Shown here: one piece after another, positions 9,540 to 17,399 of the stretch
Layout: each line of letters starts with the position of its first letter
How positions within the stretch are numbered: position 1 is the first letter of the stretch
Assembly: GCA_007693965.1 (NCBI GenBank)
Contig: RECQ01000048.1
Coordinates: 16,573-80,572 of the forward strand
Length of the DNA stretch: 64,000 nt
Direction of reading: 5' to 3'
From: Phycisphaeraceae bacterium
GTDB taxonomy: Bacteria; Planctomycetota; Phycisphaerae; Phycisphaerales; UBA1924
Notes under the pieces: generated by a model
Told to the model about the DNA's origin: nothing
What the model saw: the letters and a program-made list of their open reading frames with translations, nothing else
Databases searched by the model: none
Translations under genes and position numbers: made by a program

Positions 9540-9626
9540 CGGAGAGGGGGGGATTCGAACCCCCGATACCCCGAAGGGTATACCGGTTTTCGAGACCGGC
9601 GCGATCAGCCGCTCCGCCACCTCTCC
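9540..9626 (-). tRNA. tRNA-Ser (anticodon CGA)
   Basis: This is an 87-base class II tRNA on the minus strand. The acceptor is GGAGAGG paired with CCTCTCC, the discriminator is G, and the T loop is TTCGAAT. The anticodon loop CTCGAAA gives CGA. It lies upstream of the tRNA-Ser(UGA) gene in the same orientation, so the two may be co-transcribed. Confidence 0.95.
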
Positions 9627-9695
9627 GACGGGAGGGGAATGATCCGGGCCAGAGCCCGCGGCGTCAACCGGCATGCTGACACGACATTAAATACG

Positions 9696-9721
9696 CCGAC
9701 CCCGCTTCATGGCGGGGCCGG
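9696..9721 (-). terminator. Hairpin downstream of the Cys-rich gene
   Basis: A CCGACCCCGC / GCGGGGCCGG stem with a short loop, followed on the minus strand by CGTATTTAATG, lies just past the stop of the Cys-rich protein. The U tract is poor, so terminator function is only likely. Confidence 0.45.
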
Positions 9722-9753
9722 CGCGGTTGCCTCAGTTGAAAGACGAAGGCGTA

Positions 9754-10110
9754 TCAGATGGCGCAGGCCCCGGAGCAGCAGCAGTCGCAGTCTGCATCAC
9801 ATGCGACGCCGCAGTCCGCGCAGCAATCTTCGCCGCAGCAACCGTCGGCGCAGCAGCCAGAGGCGCAGCAGCCCTTGTCATTGCACGCATCGCCACAGCA
9901 GTCGACGCTGCAGCAGTCAGCGGCGCAGCAGTCACCCTGCATGGAGGCCGGCTCCGCTGCGTGCTCGGCGTGCTCGACAGAGCAACAGGCGGCGGTGGTG
10001 GTCGCCGCCACGGCGGACGCCTCGCCGGCGTCGGCGAATGCGGTGGTCAGGAACACGAGGGCGGCGGCCAGCGCCACGATTCCGCCCACACCAAAAAGTA
10101 CACGAATCAT
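9754..10110 (-). CDS. Small secreted cysteine-rich protein, possibly metal-binding
   Basis: The 118-residue product has a clear signal peptide (MIRVLFGVGGIVALAAALVF, cleavage near residue 26-28). The mature part contains 24 cysteines, mostly as CC doublets spaced 3-5 residues apart (GDCCAADCCSVDCCGDAC and so on) with Asp, Gly and Ala between. No aromatic core is visible, which is metallothionein-like in spirit, but the protein is exported. I know no matching family. The ATG at 10110 has GGAG seven bases upstream; a longer frame starting at 10173 lacks one. The next gene upstream on the strand (10256-10696) also encodes a Cys-containing exported protein, so a joint role in metal handling is possible but unproven. 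Confidence 0.75.
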   Translation of the reverse strand: MIRVLFGVGGIVALAAALVFLTTAFADAGEASAVAATTTAACCSVEHAEHAAEPASMQGDCCAADCCSVDCCGDACNDKGCCASGCCADGCCGEDCCADCGVACDADCDCCCSGACAI

Positions 10111-10255
10111 GATGAATCTCCGTGAGAAACAGATCAGTTGAAATGAATGCATTCCGTCGGCGCAGCCGCTCAAATTGCGAAATGCGTCCGCGCCGTATTG
10201 ATTGATGTGATGGGGTCAGCATTCGGCGCCGCATGAGGGCGCCGGGCGCCCGTGG

Positions 10256-10696
10256 CTAGTTCAGCCAGATGCAGAGCATGGCGCGCCGTGTTGAATGGGC
10301 CGGCGAAACAGCCGGTCGCTCAACCCATCGCTGATGCGCAGCCACATCGATGCGGCTTGCATAGGCGGAAGCGTTTGAGATCGCCGCGGGCGCGGCCGGG
10401 CGATCGCTCCCGATGAGGATGAGATCATCAATCGGGATGTAGGGCCCGAAGGGGAGCTTTTCGCCGCAGGTGCAGAAGGGGCAGGTCGGGCGCTGCTCGG
10501 TCGGAACGGGGCAGCACGAATCTTCAACGGCACACGTCTTCACAGCGGCGCAGCAGCCACTGTCGGCGTGCGCGGCGGCGGGGTGCGCCGGGATCGCGGA
10601 GGCCAGACATGGCCCGCCCCAGATCAGCAGCCCCGGCTGGAGCAGAAGAACCAGGAAGATGGAGCGCCAGAGCGTCACAGTGAAAATATCCGACAA
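10256..10696 (-). CDS. Hypothetical exported protein with paired cysteines
   Basis: The 146-residue product has an N-terminal hydrophobic segment (about 10-34, SIFLVLLLQPGLLIWGG). It is followed by a cysteine-containing region (GCCAAVKTC, SCCPVP, CPFCTCGEKL) and a conserved-looking FGPYIPIDDLIL patch, then a low-complexity tail. The CPFCTC cluster could hold a metal. The family is not recognised. The apparent start is TTG at 10696 without a good ribosome-binding site, and GTG at about 10678 is an alternative. It lies 145 bases upstream of the Cys-rich gene on the same strand. Confidence 0.6.
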   Translation of the reverse strand: MSDIFTVTLWRSIFLVLLLQPGLLIWGGPCLASAIPAHPAAAHADSGCCAAVKTCAVEDSCCPVPTEQRPTCPFCTCGEKLPFGPYIPIDDLILIGSDRPAAPAAISNASAYASRIDVAAHQRWVERPAVSPAHSTRRAMLCIWLN

Positions 10697-10747
10697 GGTG
10701 ATCCGGAAGTCAAGGGGAAAACTGCCGGCGGCGGACGTCCTGTGGCC

Positions 10748-12307
10748 TCAGGCACTCCTGGCGATGGTTTTCCCGGCCACGGTCGACGCCGAGGCGCTGA
10801 ATTCGATCCGGTTGCGACCCTGCCGTTTGGCCTCGTACAGGAGCATGTCGGCGAGGTCGATCAGGGCCAGCGCCGTCGTGTCCGGCGTGATCACCGGCAG
10901 CCAGATCCCTCCGACGCTGGCGGTCACCGTCAGTGTCGCATCCTTGTGCCTGATGGGAGACGCCTGGACTCCGGCGCGGATCTCCTCCGCCTTGGCGCGG
11001 GCCGCGCGTGGCCCGATCTCGGGCAGGATGACGGCGAACTCCTCGCCTCCGAATCGGGCGGCGAGCCCGTCGCCATTTGTGAGTCGTTCGAGCAGGTGTC
11101 CGAGCGCTCGCAAGGCGAGGTCGCCGGCGAGGTGGCCATGCAGATCGTTGAGCTGTTTGAAATGATCGAGGTCGATCATCAACAGGGCGAGCGGGCTGTT
11201 CAGCCCCATGGAGCGGACGATCTCGGCTTCGAGACTCTCATCGAAAGCGGCGCGGTTGGCGAGGCCGGTGAGTCGATCGGTGCTGGCGGAGACCTGGAGT
11301 TCGCTGTTCTCGCGCTGGAGTCGCTCGGCCTGCTCGCGGTAGGCGGATTCGCTCTTTGTCGCCGCCATGCGCTCGACCTCCGCCTGCATTGTGAGGCGGG
11401 CGAGCTGCGAGGCGGCCTTGGACTGGATGTCGGCGTAGTCGATCGTCTGGCCGATCTGGAGAGAGAGCAGCTCCGCCATTTCGACGACCTGCTCATTCAG
11501 GTTCTCCAAGATGCGTTCAAGCGCTTCACCTTTGACGCCCGTGCGGGCGACGCAGAGCGCCTTGACCGAGTTCAGCTCGCTTTCGGGCAATTCGTTGCAG
11601 AAGACGCTGGCGATCGCGGCGCCGCTGCTCACACTGCACACGATGTCGAGGGCGGCTCCTTCGAGCTCTTCGAGCCCTTCGCCAAGGTGGGCGCCGACTG
11701 CGGCGGCGATCTCTTCGGGGAGCTCCCAAAAGGTGAGCAGTTCGCGCCCAATGGCGGCGTGGGTGACGCCAAGCACCTGCAACTCCACATCGTGGATCGG
11801 AAGCGCCTGCTTTTTCATGGCCTGGAGCACCGGCTCGTAGAGCTCGGACGCGCTCCAGATTGAGGCGAGCCTTCCGATGCCCGCCAGCAGGCCGGCGACG
11901 AAGACCTCTTCGGTCATCGAGGATCCCTTCGACCTTGCGAGCATGCGGCTGACCACGGCGGTGGTGAGCGACTTGCGCCAGAAATCGCTGAAGCTGAAGC
12001 CGCTCTTGTCGCCCTGCTTCTGGAGGTCGACCAGTGAGAAGCTGAGGACCATCACGCGCACCGCCCGCCAGCCGAGCAGACCCATCGCCTGGCGGAGCGA
12101 GGTGACCTTGCGGGGCATGCCGAAATAGGCGGAGTTGACCACGCGCAGGAGCTTGGCCGTCAGGGCGGGGTCGCTCTCGATGATGCGCAGCAGCTCGTCA
12201 ATCGAGCCGTTCTCATCCCTGGTGAGACGGATCACCTCCACGGCGACCGTCGGAAGGGATGGCAACTCGTCGGCGTTTCTGATCCGATCGAGGATCGGTG
12301 CGGACAT
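10748..12307 (-). CDS. HDOD-GGDEF protein, probable diguanylate cyclase
   Basis: The 519-residue product begins with an HDOD domain (about 1-210, LPSLPTVAVEVIRLT, DPALTAKLLRVVNSAYFG). A coiled linker (about 310-350) follows, then a GGDEF domain (about 355-515) with DRLTGLANRAAFDE and the active-site signature ARFGGEEFAVILPE. The GGEEF signature is intact, so it should synthesise cyclic di-GMP. The RxxD inhibitory site normally found just upstream is absent (TNGDG at that place), suggesting no product inhibition. AAGGAG lies about 10 bases before the ATG at 12307. HDOD domains usually integrate stress or motility signals; what this one senses is unknown. Confidence 0.88.
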   Translation of the reverse strand: MSAPILDRIRNADELPSLPTVAVEVIRLTRDENGSIDELLRIIESDPALTAKLLRVVNSAYFGMPRKVTSLRQAMGLLGWRAVRVMVLSFSLVDLQKQGDKSGFSFSDFWRKSLTTAVVSRMLARSKGSSMTEEVFVAGLLAGIGRLASIWSASELYEPVLQAMKKQALPIHDVELQVLGVTHAAIGRELLTFWELPEEIAAAVGAHLGEGLEELEGAALDIVCSVSSGAAIASVFCNELPESELNSVKALCVARTGVKGEALERILENLNEQVVEMAELLSLQIGQTIDYADIQSKAASQLARLTMQAEVERMAATKSESAYREQAERLQRENSELQVSASTDRLTGLANRAAFDESLEAEIVRSMGLNSPLALLMIDLDHFKQLNDLHGHLAGDLALRALGHLLERLTNGDGLAARFGGEEFAVILPEIGPRAARAKAEEIRAGVQASPIRHKDATLTVTASVGGIWLPVITPDTTALALIDLADMLLYEAKRQGRNRIEFSASASTVAGKTIARSA

Positions 12308-12551
12308 GGGGATCAATCTCCTTCTCAGCCGCATCCGGGCGACAGGCGGGCGTCCGGATGCGTCTCTCACTCATGTTCCCCACATCATGGTGAGACTTCT
12401 TCACAATCGGATGCCGCCCCACCCCACTTAACAGGGGATCTCACCCTTCACTGCGACATGAAACATGCCCAGACCGGATGACCGGCGCCGAACGCCGGTC
12501 TCAGGATTTCTGGCAGGTTCCACCTCGGGGCGACCGATAGAAGTCCCCAGC

Positions 12552-14171
12552 ATGGGCGAGAACCGCATTGCGTCTGAGAAAGTGCTCTCTCCGGAGCGAC
12601 TTGCCTCCCTTCGGGAGCAGGCCCGGGCCGAGGGGCGGGTGGTGGTGCAGTGCCACGGCTGCTTCGACATCGTGCATCCGGGGCATATCCGGCATCTCCG
12701 CCACGCCGCGGGGCTGGGGGACATCCTGCTGGTGACCATCACCGGCGATGCGGCGATGGTGAAGGGATCCGGGCGCCCGCTGATCCCGCAGGAGTTGCGG
12801 GCCGAGAATCTGGCCGCCCTGGACTGCGTGGACTGGGTGGCGATCGACCCTCGGGCCACAGCTGCAGAGCTGCTCGATGAAGTTCGCCCGGATGTGTACG
12901 TGAAGGGGCGGGAGTATGAGACGAACAACGATCCGCGTTTCCAGGCGGAGCGCGAGGCGGTGGAGCGGCATGGCGGGCGTGTGGTCTTCAGCTCTGGGGA
13001 CATCGTCTTCAGTTCGACAGCGCTGATCGCGGCGTTGCAGGAGAGCGCCAACCCCTACCACGCCCGCGTGATGCAGCTCGTGCAGCAGCACGATCTGCGG
13101 CAGGACCGGCTTGAAGGCTTGATCGACTCCATCCGCGGTCTGCGCGTGTGTGTGGTGGGTCAGGTGATCTGCGATACGTACATCATGTGCGACCGGCCGG
13201 ATGTGGCGGGCGAGGGGCCGATCATGTCGCTGCGGCCGGTCGAATGGCGCAGCTTCGACGGCGGCGCGGCGATACTCGCGCGGCACCTGGCGGCGCTGGG
13301 CGCGCATCCGGTGCTGGTGACGGGTCTGCCGCGCTCACCTGAGGCGGAGGCGCTGCGCCAGCGGCTGCTGGCCGAGGGCGTTGAGACGCGGTTCATCGAG
13401 GTCGGCCGGCCGCTGCCGGAGAAACAGCGTTTCCTGGTCGGCTCGCAGAAGGTGATGAAGCTGGATCTGCTCGATCCGGCGACGCTGGACGCAGGGATGC
13501 AGCGTCGCTTGCTGCGACTGGCGGAGGAAGCCGCGGCCGACTGTCAGGCCGCCATCGTGGTGGATTTCGGGCAGGGGCTGCTCACGCCGGCGACGACGCG
13601 GGCGCTGTGCTCGGCGCTACGGCCGCACGTGGACATCCTGACGGGCGATGTGAGCGGCCGTCGCTCGAACCTGCTGCACATGCGCGGCATGGACCTGCTC
13701 AGCCCCAGCGAGGCCGAACTGCGCGACGCCATGAACGACTACGACGATGGTTTGAACGCCGTTGTCTGGAAAATGCTCGAGCAGACCGAGTCGCGCGGCG
13801 CGCTGATCACGCTGGGCGAGGATGGGTTGATCGCATTCGACCGGGTGGTGGACAATACCTCGGCGCCGGATGCGTGGCGGGCTCGCATCGTGGGCGAGCA
13901 CATCCCCTCCTTCACCAGCCACGCGATTGATCCTCTGGGCTGCGGCGACGCCATGCTCTCGATCACGACGGCGGCGCTGGCGCGGGGCGCGACGTACACC
14001 GAGGCGGCGACGCTCGGTAGCCTCGCCGCAGCAGCGCACGCACAGCGGCTGGGCAATCCCGCCATCAGCCCGCACGATCTGCGGCAGGGATTGAGAAGAC
14101 TGACCGGCGCCCGCCTGGCGTGGAGCAGCGAGCCGGTGACCCGTCCGACGCCCGTGAGCATGGTCTCCTGA
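12552..14171 (+). CDS. HldE/RfaE-like bifunctional protein with nucleotidyltransferase and PfkB kinase domains in reversed order
   Basis: Residues 30-165 form a cytidylyltransferase-type domain with HGCFDIVHPGH (HxGH motif) and VKGREYE. Residues about 190-520 form a PfkB sugar-kinase domain with GGAAILARHLAALG and the catalytic DPLGCGDAM. In HldE the kinase is normally first and the nucleotidyltransferase second; here the order is swapped. By family, the pair would phosphorylate heptose 7-phosphate at C1 and then transfer a nucleotide, making activated heptose for surface sugars. The exact substrate is not proven. The ATG at 12552 lacks a strong ribosome-binding site. The glycosyltransferase gene begins 10 bases after the stop, indicating an operon for envelope glycans. 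Confidence 0.82.
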   Translation: MGENRIASEKVLSPERLASLREQARAEGRVVVQCHGCFDIVHPGHIRHLRHAAGLGDILLVTITGDAAMVKGSGRPLIPQELRAENLAALDCVDWVAIDPRATAAELLDEVRPDVYVKGREYETNNDPRFQAEREAVERHGGRVVFSSGDIVFSSTALIAALQESANPYHARVMQLVQQHDLRQDRLEGLIDSIRGLRVCVVGQVICDTYIMCDRPDVAGEGPIMSLRPVEWRSFDGGAAILARHLAALGAHPVLVTGLPRSPEAEALRQRLLAEGVETRFIEVGRPLPEKQRFLVGSQKVMKLDLLDPATLDAGMQRRLLRLAEEAAADCQAAIVVDFGQGLLTPATTRALCSALRPHVDILTGDVSGRRSNLLHMRGMDLLSPSEAELRDAMNDYDDGLNAVVWKMLEQTESRGALITLGEDGLIAFDRVVDNTSAPDAWRARIVGEHIPSFTSHAIDPLGCGDAMLSITTAALARGATYTEAATLGSLAAAAHAQRLGNPAISPHDLRQGLRRLTGARLAWSSEPVTRPTPVSMVS

Positions 14172-14181
14172 GGAGGCCGCC

Positions 14182-15297
14182 GTGATCAGCTACATCCTTC
14201 CCACACGCAATCGCCCGGAGTGCCTGGAGGCGACGCTGCGCGGACTGGGCGCCCTCGATCCGGGAGCGCATGACGCAGTCGGCGGCGCCGAGGTAATCGT
14301 GGTGGACAACGCATCGACGGCGCCCCCCCGCTGCCCTTCCTCGCTGGACAATGGGATCGAGATGCGCATCATCCGGCGCAGCCGGAACGAAGGGGCGGCG
14401 GCTCGGAATGTCGGCGCCGAGGCGGCGCGGGGCGAATGGATCGTGATGCTCGATGACGATTCGCACCCGCTGGATGCGGGACATGTCCGTGCGATCGTCG
14501 AGGCGCCGGAGGACGTGGCGGCCATCGGCGCTGAGATCACGCTGGCGGACGGCCGACGCGAGGCGGGCGGGCTTCCGGAGGTCTTCATCGGCTGCGGCGT
14601 GGCGATCCGGCGCGAGGCATATCTTGCGTGCGCCGGGTATGACCCTGGTTTTCATTTCTATGTCGAGGAATATGACCTGGCGGCGAAGCTGATCCTGCGC
14701 GGCTGGCGGATCGCGCATGACCGGCGCTTTCGCGTGATTCACGAGAAGACGGCGTCCGGGCGCGATATGAACATGATCCTGCGCCGGCTGGTGCGAAACA
14801 ACGGGTGGGTGATGCAGAGGTACGCCCCGGGCTCGGAGCGAAGGCGCTTGTTGCGCGAGACATTGACGCGATATCGAAGCATCGCTGCGAAGGAGCGGGC
14901 CAGGCGCGGGTATTCGATCGGCGCGATTGAGCTGGCGATGAGCCTGCGACGACAGGCACGAACTCCGATGAGCCGGTCGCAGTTCGACCGCTTCACCGGG
15001 CTGGAGGCGGCGCGGCGGGGATTGGCGGAGAGCGCTGCGCTGGCGGCGGCTTCGACTGCAGCGATTGTCGATCCGGGCAAGAACGAATGGGCGGTGCGCG
15101 CAGCGCTGCACGAGTTAAACGTGCGAATTGTGGGCGATGAACGCGAGGCGGATGCCCTGGTGATCGGCACGCTGTCTCCGGGACCGATGATGGATGCATG
15201 GGAGCGGCGACTCACGCTCGGGCAGCCGGTGGTGCGGCCGTGGTCGTTGAACGAGCCGTCGCCGTCGCCAGAGCCGGCGCTGCAGTCGGCGCGCTAG
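14182..15297 (+). CDS. Family 2 glycosyltransferase
   Basis: The 371-residue product has a GT2 (GT-A) fold at its N-terminus: MISYILPTRNRPECL, VIVVDNAST, and the metal-binding MLDDDS at about 91-96. GCGVAIRREAYLACAGYDP and an HFYVEEYDLAAKLI acceptor-side motif follow. It would transfer a sugar from a nucleotide donor to a surface glycan or lipid. The C-terminal 130 residues match nothing I know. The start is GTG at 14182 with a perfect AGGAGG five bases upstream, which itself overlaps the upstream stop. Translation is therefore coupled to the HldE-like gene. The stop codon shares the palindrome CTAG (15294-15297) with the convergent ybaB stop. Confidence 0.88.
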   Translation: MISYILPTRNRPECLEATLRGLGALDPGAHDAVGGAEVIVVDNASTAPPRCPSSLDNGIEMRIIRRSRNEGAAARNVGAEAARGEWIVMLDDDSHPLDAGHVRAIVEAPEDVAAIGAEITLADGRREAGGLPEVFIGCGVAIRREAYLACAGYDPGFHFYVEEYDLAAKLILRGWRIAHDRRFRVIHEKTASGRDMNMILRRLVRNNGWVMQRYAPGSERRRLLRETLTRYRSIAAKERARRGYSIGAIELAMSLRRQARTPMSRSQFDRFTGLEAARRGLAESAALAAASTAAIVDPGKNEWAVRAALHELNVRIVGDEREADALVIGTLSPGPMMDAWERRLTLGQPVVRPWSLNEPSPSPEPALQSAR

Positions 15298-15680
15298 GCG
15301 CCGAGCAGGCCCTCCATCCCTGACAGGCCGGGCATGTCGGGCAATCCCAGTTCGCGGGCGGCGCCGGCGAACTCCTCCCGCATCACCGCCTGGGCTTTTT
15401 CAAGGGCTTCGTTGGTCGCCTCGGCCATGAGCGATTCGGCGAGCGCACGGCTTTCATCATCGGACGCCATGCCGGCGCAGAGCGCGGGGCTGAACTCGAC
15501 GGAGATCACCTTGGCGCGACCGGTGACGGTGACGACGACAGCCCCGCCGCCGGCTTCACCGACAACGCGGGAGCGATCGAGATTCTCCTTCACGCGCTCC
15601 ACGGTTTCGCGCAGGCGCTCCTTGTCGCGGAGAAGGCCGGCGATGGCGCCCATGGATTTCATCTGGTCGAACACACTCAA
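15294..15680 (-). CDS. ybaB: YbaB/EbfC family nucleoid-associated protein
   Basis: This is a 128-residue member of the YbaB/EbfC family of small DNA-binding proteins that form tweezer-like dimers. The N-terminal coiled helix (about 15-38), the central beta hairpin (GAVVVTVTGRAKVISVEFSP) and the C-terminal helix carrying ALEKAQAVM are recognisable. It overlaps the upstream dnaX-tail frame by 4 bases (ATGA at 15677-15680), so it is translationally coupled. The order SRP RNA, dnaX, ybaB is the same as in many Firmicutes and other bacteria; recR, often next, is not here. It ends in a stop palindrome shared with the convergent glycosyltransferase. Confidence 0.9.
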   Translation of the reverse strand: MSVFDQMKSMGAIAGLLRDKERLRETVERVKENLDRSRVVGEAGGGAVVVTVTGRAKVISVEFSPALCAGMASDDESRALAESLMAEATNEALEKAQAVMREEFAGAARELGLPDMPGLSGMEGLLGA

Positions 15681-16216
15681 CCTCCCTGCTGGGGCTCGGG
15701 TTCCTGTTCGGGCTCGGCGGGGCCGGCCTGCCTGATTTCCTCGACGCCGATCACCTGGGCGTCGAAGAGCTCCATGGCCTGGCGGACCAGTGGATTTTCG
15801 TACACAGAGTTGTCGACGGTTGCGGGCGCCCGCCGCGGCGGGGCGACGTCGTCGCTGACGATCTCAATGCGCACCGGGCGACCGATGCACTCGCGCATGA
15901 GTTTGCCGATCTGCTCGGACTTGCTCTTCGCGTATGAGACGGCGTCCGGCGAAGCGGCGGCGATGACGGCACGTCCGCCCTCGCAGGATCGCAAGCTGAG
16001 CGAACTGAGCAGGGCGCGGGTGGCGGCGCCGGGGGCGCGCTCGCAGACGCTGGCCCAGACCTGCGCCGGATCACCGGGGGGCGGGGCCGCGGATGGAGAT
16101 GCTGGGGCGGGGGCTTGAGGCAGCCGCGGTTCAATCTTCGGCTCTGGCGACGGGGCGGGCGGCGGCGGCTCCTGCCGGCGGGGCGCTTCCGCCCCGGGGT
16201 CGCCCGTCGCCGTCAC
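15677..16216 (-). CDS. C-terminal (tau-type) extension of DnaX encoded in the -1 frame
   Basis: This frame encodes a Pro-rich linker (about residues 15-50) followed by a compact domain of about 90 residues (VWASVCERAPGAATRALLSS ... CIGRPVRIEIVSDD). It resembles the C-terminal domain that follows the AAA+ core in many DnaX tau subunits. It begins at a GTG overlapping the dnaX stop (GTGA), but it also continues dnaX directly if the ribosome or polymerase slips back one base on the A7 run at 16219-16225. I therefore read it as the second half of a tau-like protein. Independent translation from the GTG is the alternative. Confidence 0.7.
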   Translation of the reverse strand: MTATGDPGAEAPRRQEPPPPAPSPEPKIEPRLPQAPAPASPSAAPPPGDPAQVWASVCERAPGAATRALLSSLSLRSCEGGRAVIAAASPDAVSYAKSKSEQIGKLMRECIGRPVRIEIVSDDVAPPRRAPATVDNSVYENPLVRQAMELFDAQVIGVEEIRQAGPAEPEQEPEPQQGG

Positions 16217-16225
16217 GCTTTTTTT
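16213..16225 (-). promoter_or_regulatory. Candidate -1 frameshift/slippage site in dnaX
   Basis: In the zero frame the last codons are CGA AAA AAA GCG TGA, so the heptamer A AAA AAA fits the X XXY YYZ slippery rule. Slipping back one base gives AGC GTG ACG and enters the tau-tail frame. An SD-like AGGGG lies about 9 bases upstream of the run. A perfect 7-bp hairpin with a 4-base loop lies about 22 bases downstream (16179-16196). E. coli dnaX uses A AAA AAG in the opposite sense: there the shifted product is the short one. Confidence 0.65.
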
Positions 16226-17364
16226 CGGGGGCTGCCCCTGGATGCGGAGGCGGGCGCGGGCGCTCCGGCGCCGGAGGCGAGCAGGGCTGCGACATCGGCG
16301 AGCTTCTCAGCCATCGCCAGGCGCGCGATGAGGGCGTCGAGCACGGCCCGCGGCATGGAGGAGTATTTGCTCGAACGGTGGGCATTCTCGCACAGCGCGA
16401 TCATGTGGACGAGGCCGGCGGCGTCGAAGCGGCGGCTCTGTTCGAAGGCGCGTTTGCGGGCGTCGCCGGCGATGTCGACGAGCATCGTCTCCGGGCCACA
16501 GGCGGCGAGGACCATGAGGTCGCGCAGGGCGCCGGTGAGGGATTCGATGAACAGGTCGATGGCGACGCCGCGGGCGAGAAGCTGATCAGTGAGCTCGAGG
16601 GCGGTCTTCGCGTCACCGTCGGCGAGGGCGTCGATGAGGCTCGAGATGACCTGGCGATCGGGCAGGCCAAGGAGATTTTCGAGCAGTTCGACGGTGAGCT
16701 TCTTCTCGCCCGCCGCCATGAGGCGGTCGAGGAGTGAGAGGGCGTCGCGCATCGATCCGGCGCCCATGCGGGCGACGAGGTGGATGAGGTCGGGCTCGGC
16801 CTTCATCCCCTCTTCCTTGATGACGTTCGTCAGGTGCTCGGCGATGAGCGATGCGGGGATGTTGCGGAAGTCATAGCGCTGGCAGCGCGACTGGATGGTC
16901 GCGGGGACTTTCTGCGATTCGGTGGTGCAGAGGATGAACTTCACATGCTCGGGGGGCTCCTCCATCGTCTTGAGCAGCGCATTGAAGGCGGGAGTCGAGA
17001 GCATGTGCACTTCATCGATGATGTAGATTTTGTATTTGCCGCGGAGGGGGCGGTAGATGCTGTTGGCGATGAGGTCGCGGGCCTCTTCGACTTTGTTGTG
17101 GGAGGCGGCGTCGATCTCGATGACGTCGGTGTCCTGGCCGGTCATGATGGCCTTGTCGACTTCGGGCGAGCCGCCGTTGAGGGCCTTGGCGAAGATGCGG
17201 GCGGTCGATGTCTTGCCCACGCCGCGGGCGCCGATGAAGAGGTAGGCATGGGCCACACGTCCCTGTTCGATGGCGCCCATGAGGGTGCGCGCGATGGCCT
17301 CCTGCCCGACGAGCTCGTCGAAGCTGGTGGAGCGGTAGCGGCGTGCGAGGACGGTGTAGGACAT
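16213..17364 (-). CDS. dnaX: DNA polymerase III clamp-loader subunit, gamma-like form (DnaX core)
   Basis: The 383-residue product is the AAA+ clamp-loader motor. Visible motifs are the start MSYTVLARRYR, Walker A GARGVGKTSTARIFAKAL, Walker B IIDEVHML, sensor 1 LCTTES and the SRC arginine-finger motif QSRCQRYDFR. Its length matches domains I-III, i.e. a gamma-like form; the tau-type tail lies in the -1 frame downstream. Oddly, the four-cysteine zinc module that normally sits between ALNC and DVIEIDAAS is replaced by a short Cys-free loop (GGSPEVDKAIMTGQD). I chose the ATG at 17364 because it matches the family start; a GTG lies nine codons upstream. The SRP RNA gene lies 36 bases upstream on the same strand. 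Confidence 0.93.
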   Translation of the reverse strand: MSYTVLARRYRSTSFDELVGQEAIARTLMGAIEQGRVAHAYLFIGARGVGKTSTARIFAKALNGGSPEVDKAIMTGQDTDVIEIDAASHNKVEEARDLIANSIYRPLRGKYKIYIIDEVHMLSTPAFNALLKTMEEPPEHVKFILCTTESQKVPATIQSRCQRYDFRNIPASLIAEHLTNVIKEEGMKAEPDLIHLVARMGAGSMRDALSLLDRLMAAGEKKLTVELLENLLGLPDRQVISSLIDALADGDAKTALELTDQLLARGVAIDLFIESLTGALRDLMVLAACGPETMLVDIAGDARKRAFEQSRRFDAAGLVHMIALCENAHRSSKYSSMPRAVLDALIARLAMAEKLADVAALLASGAGAPAPASASRGSPRKKA

Positions 17365-17399
17365 GGCGACGCGGGAACTCCGGGGGGCCACGACGTCGC

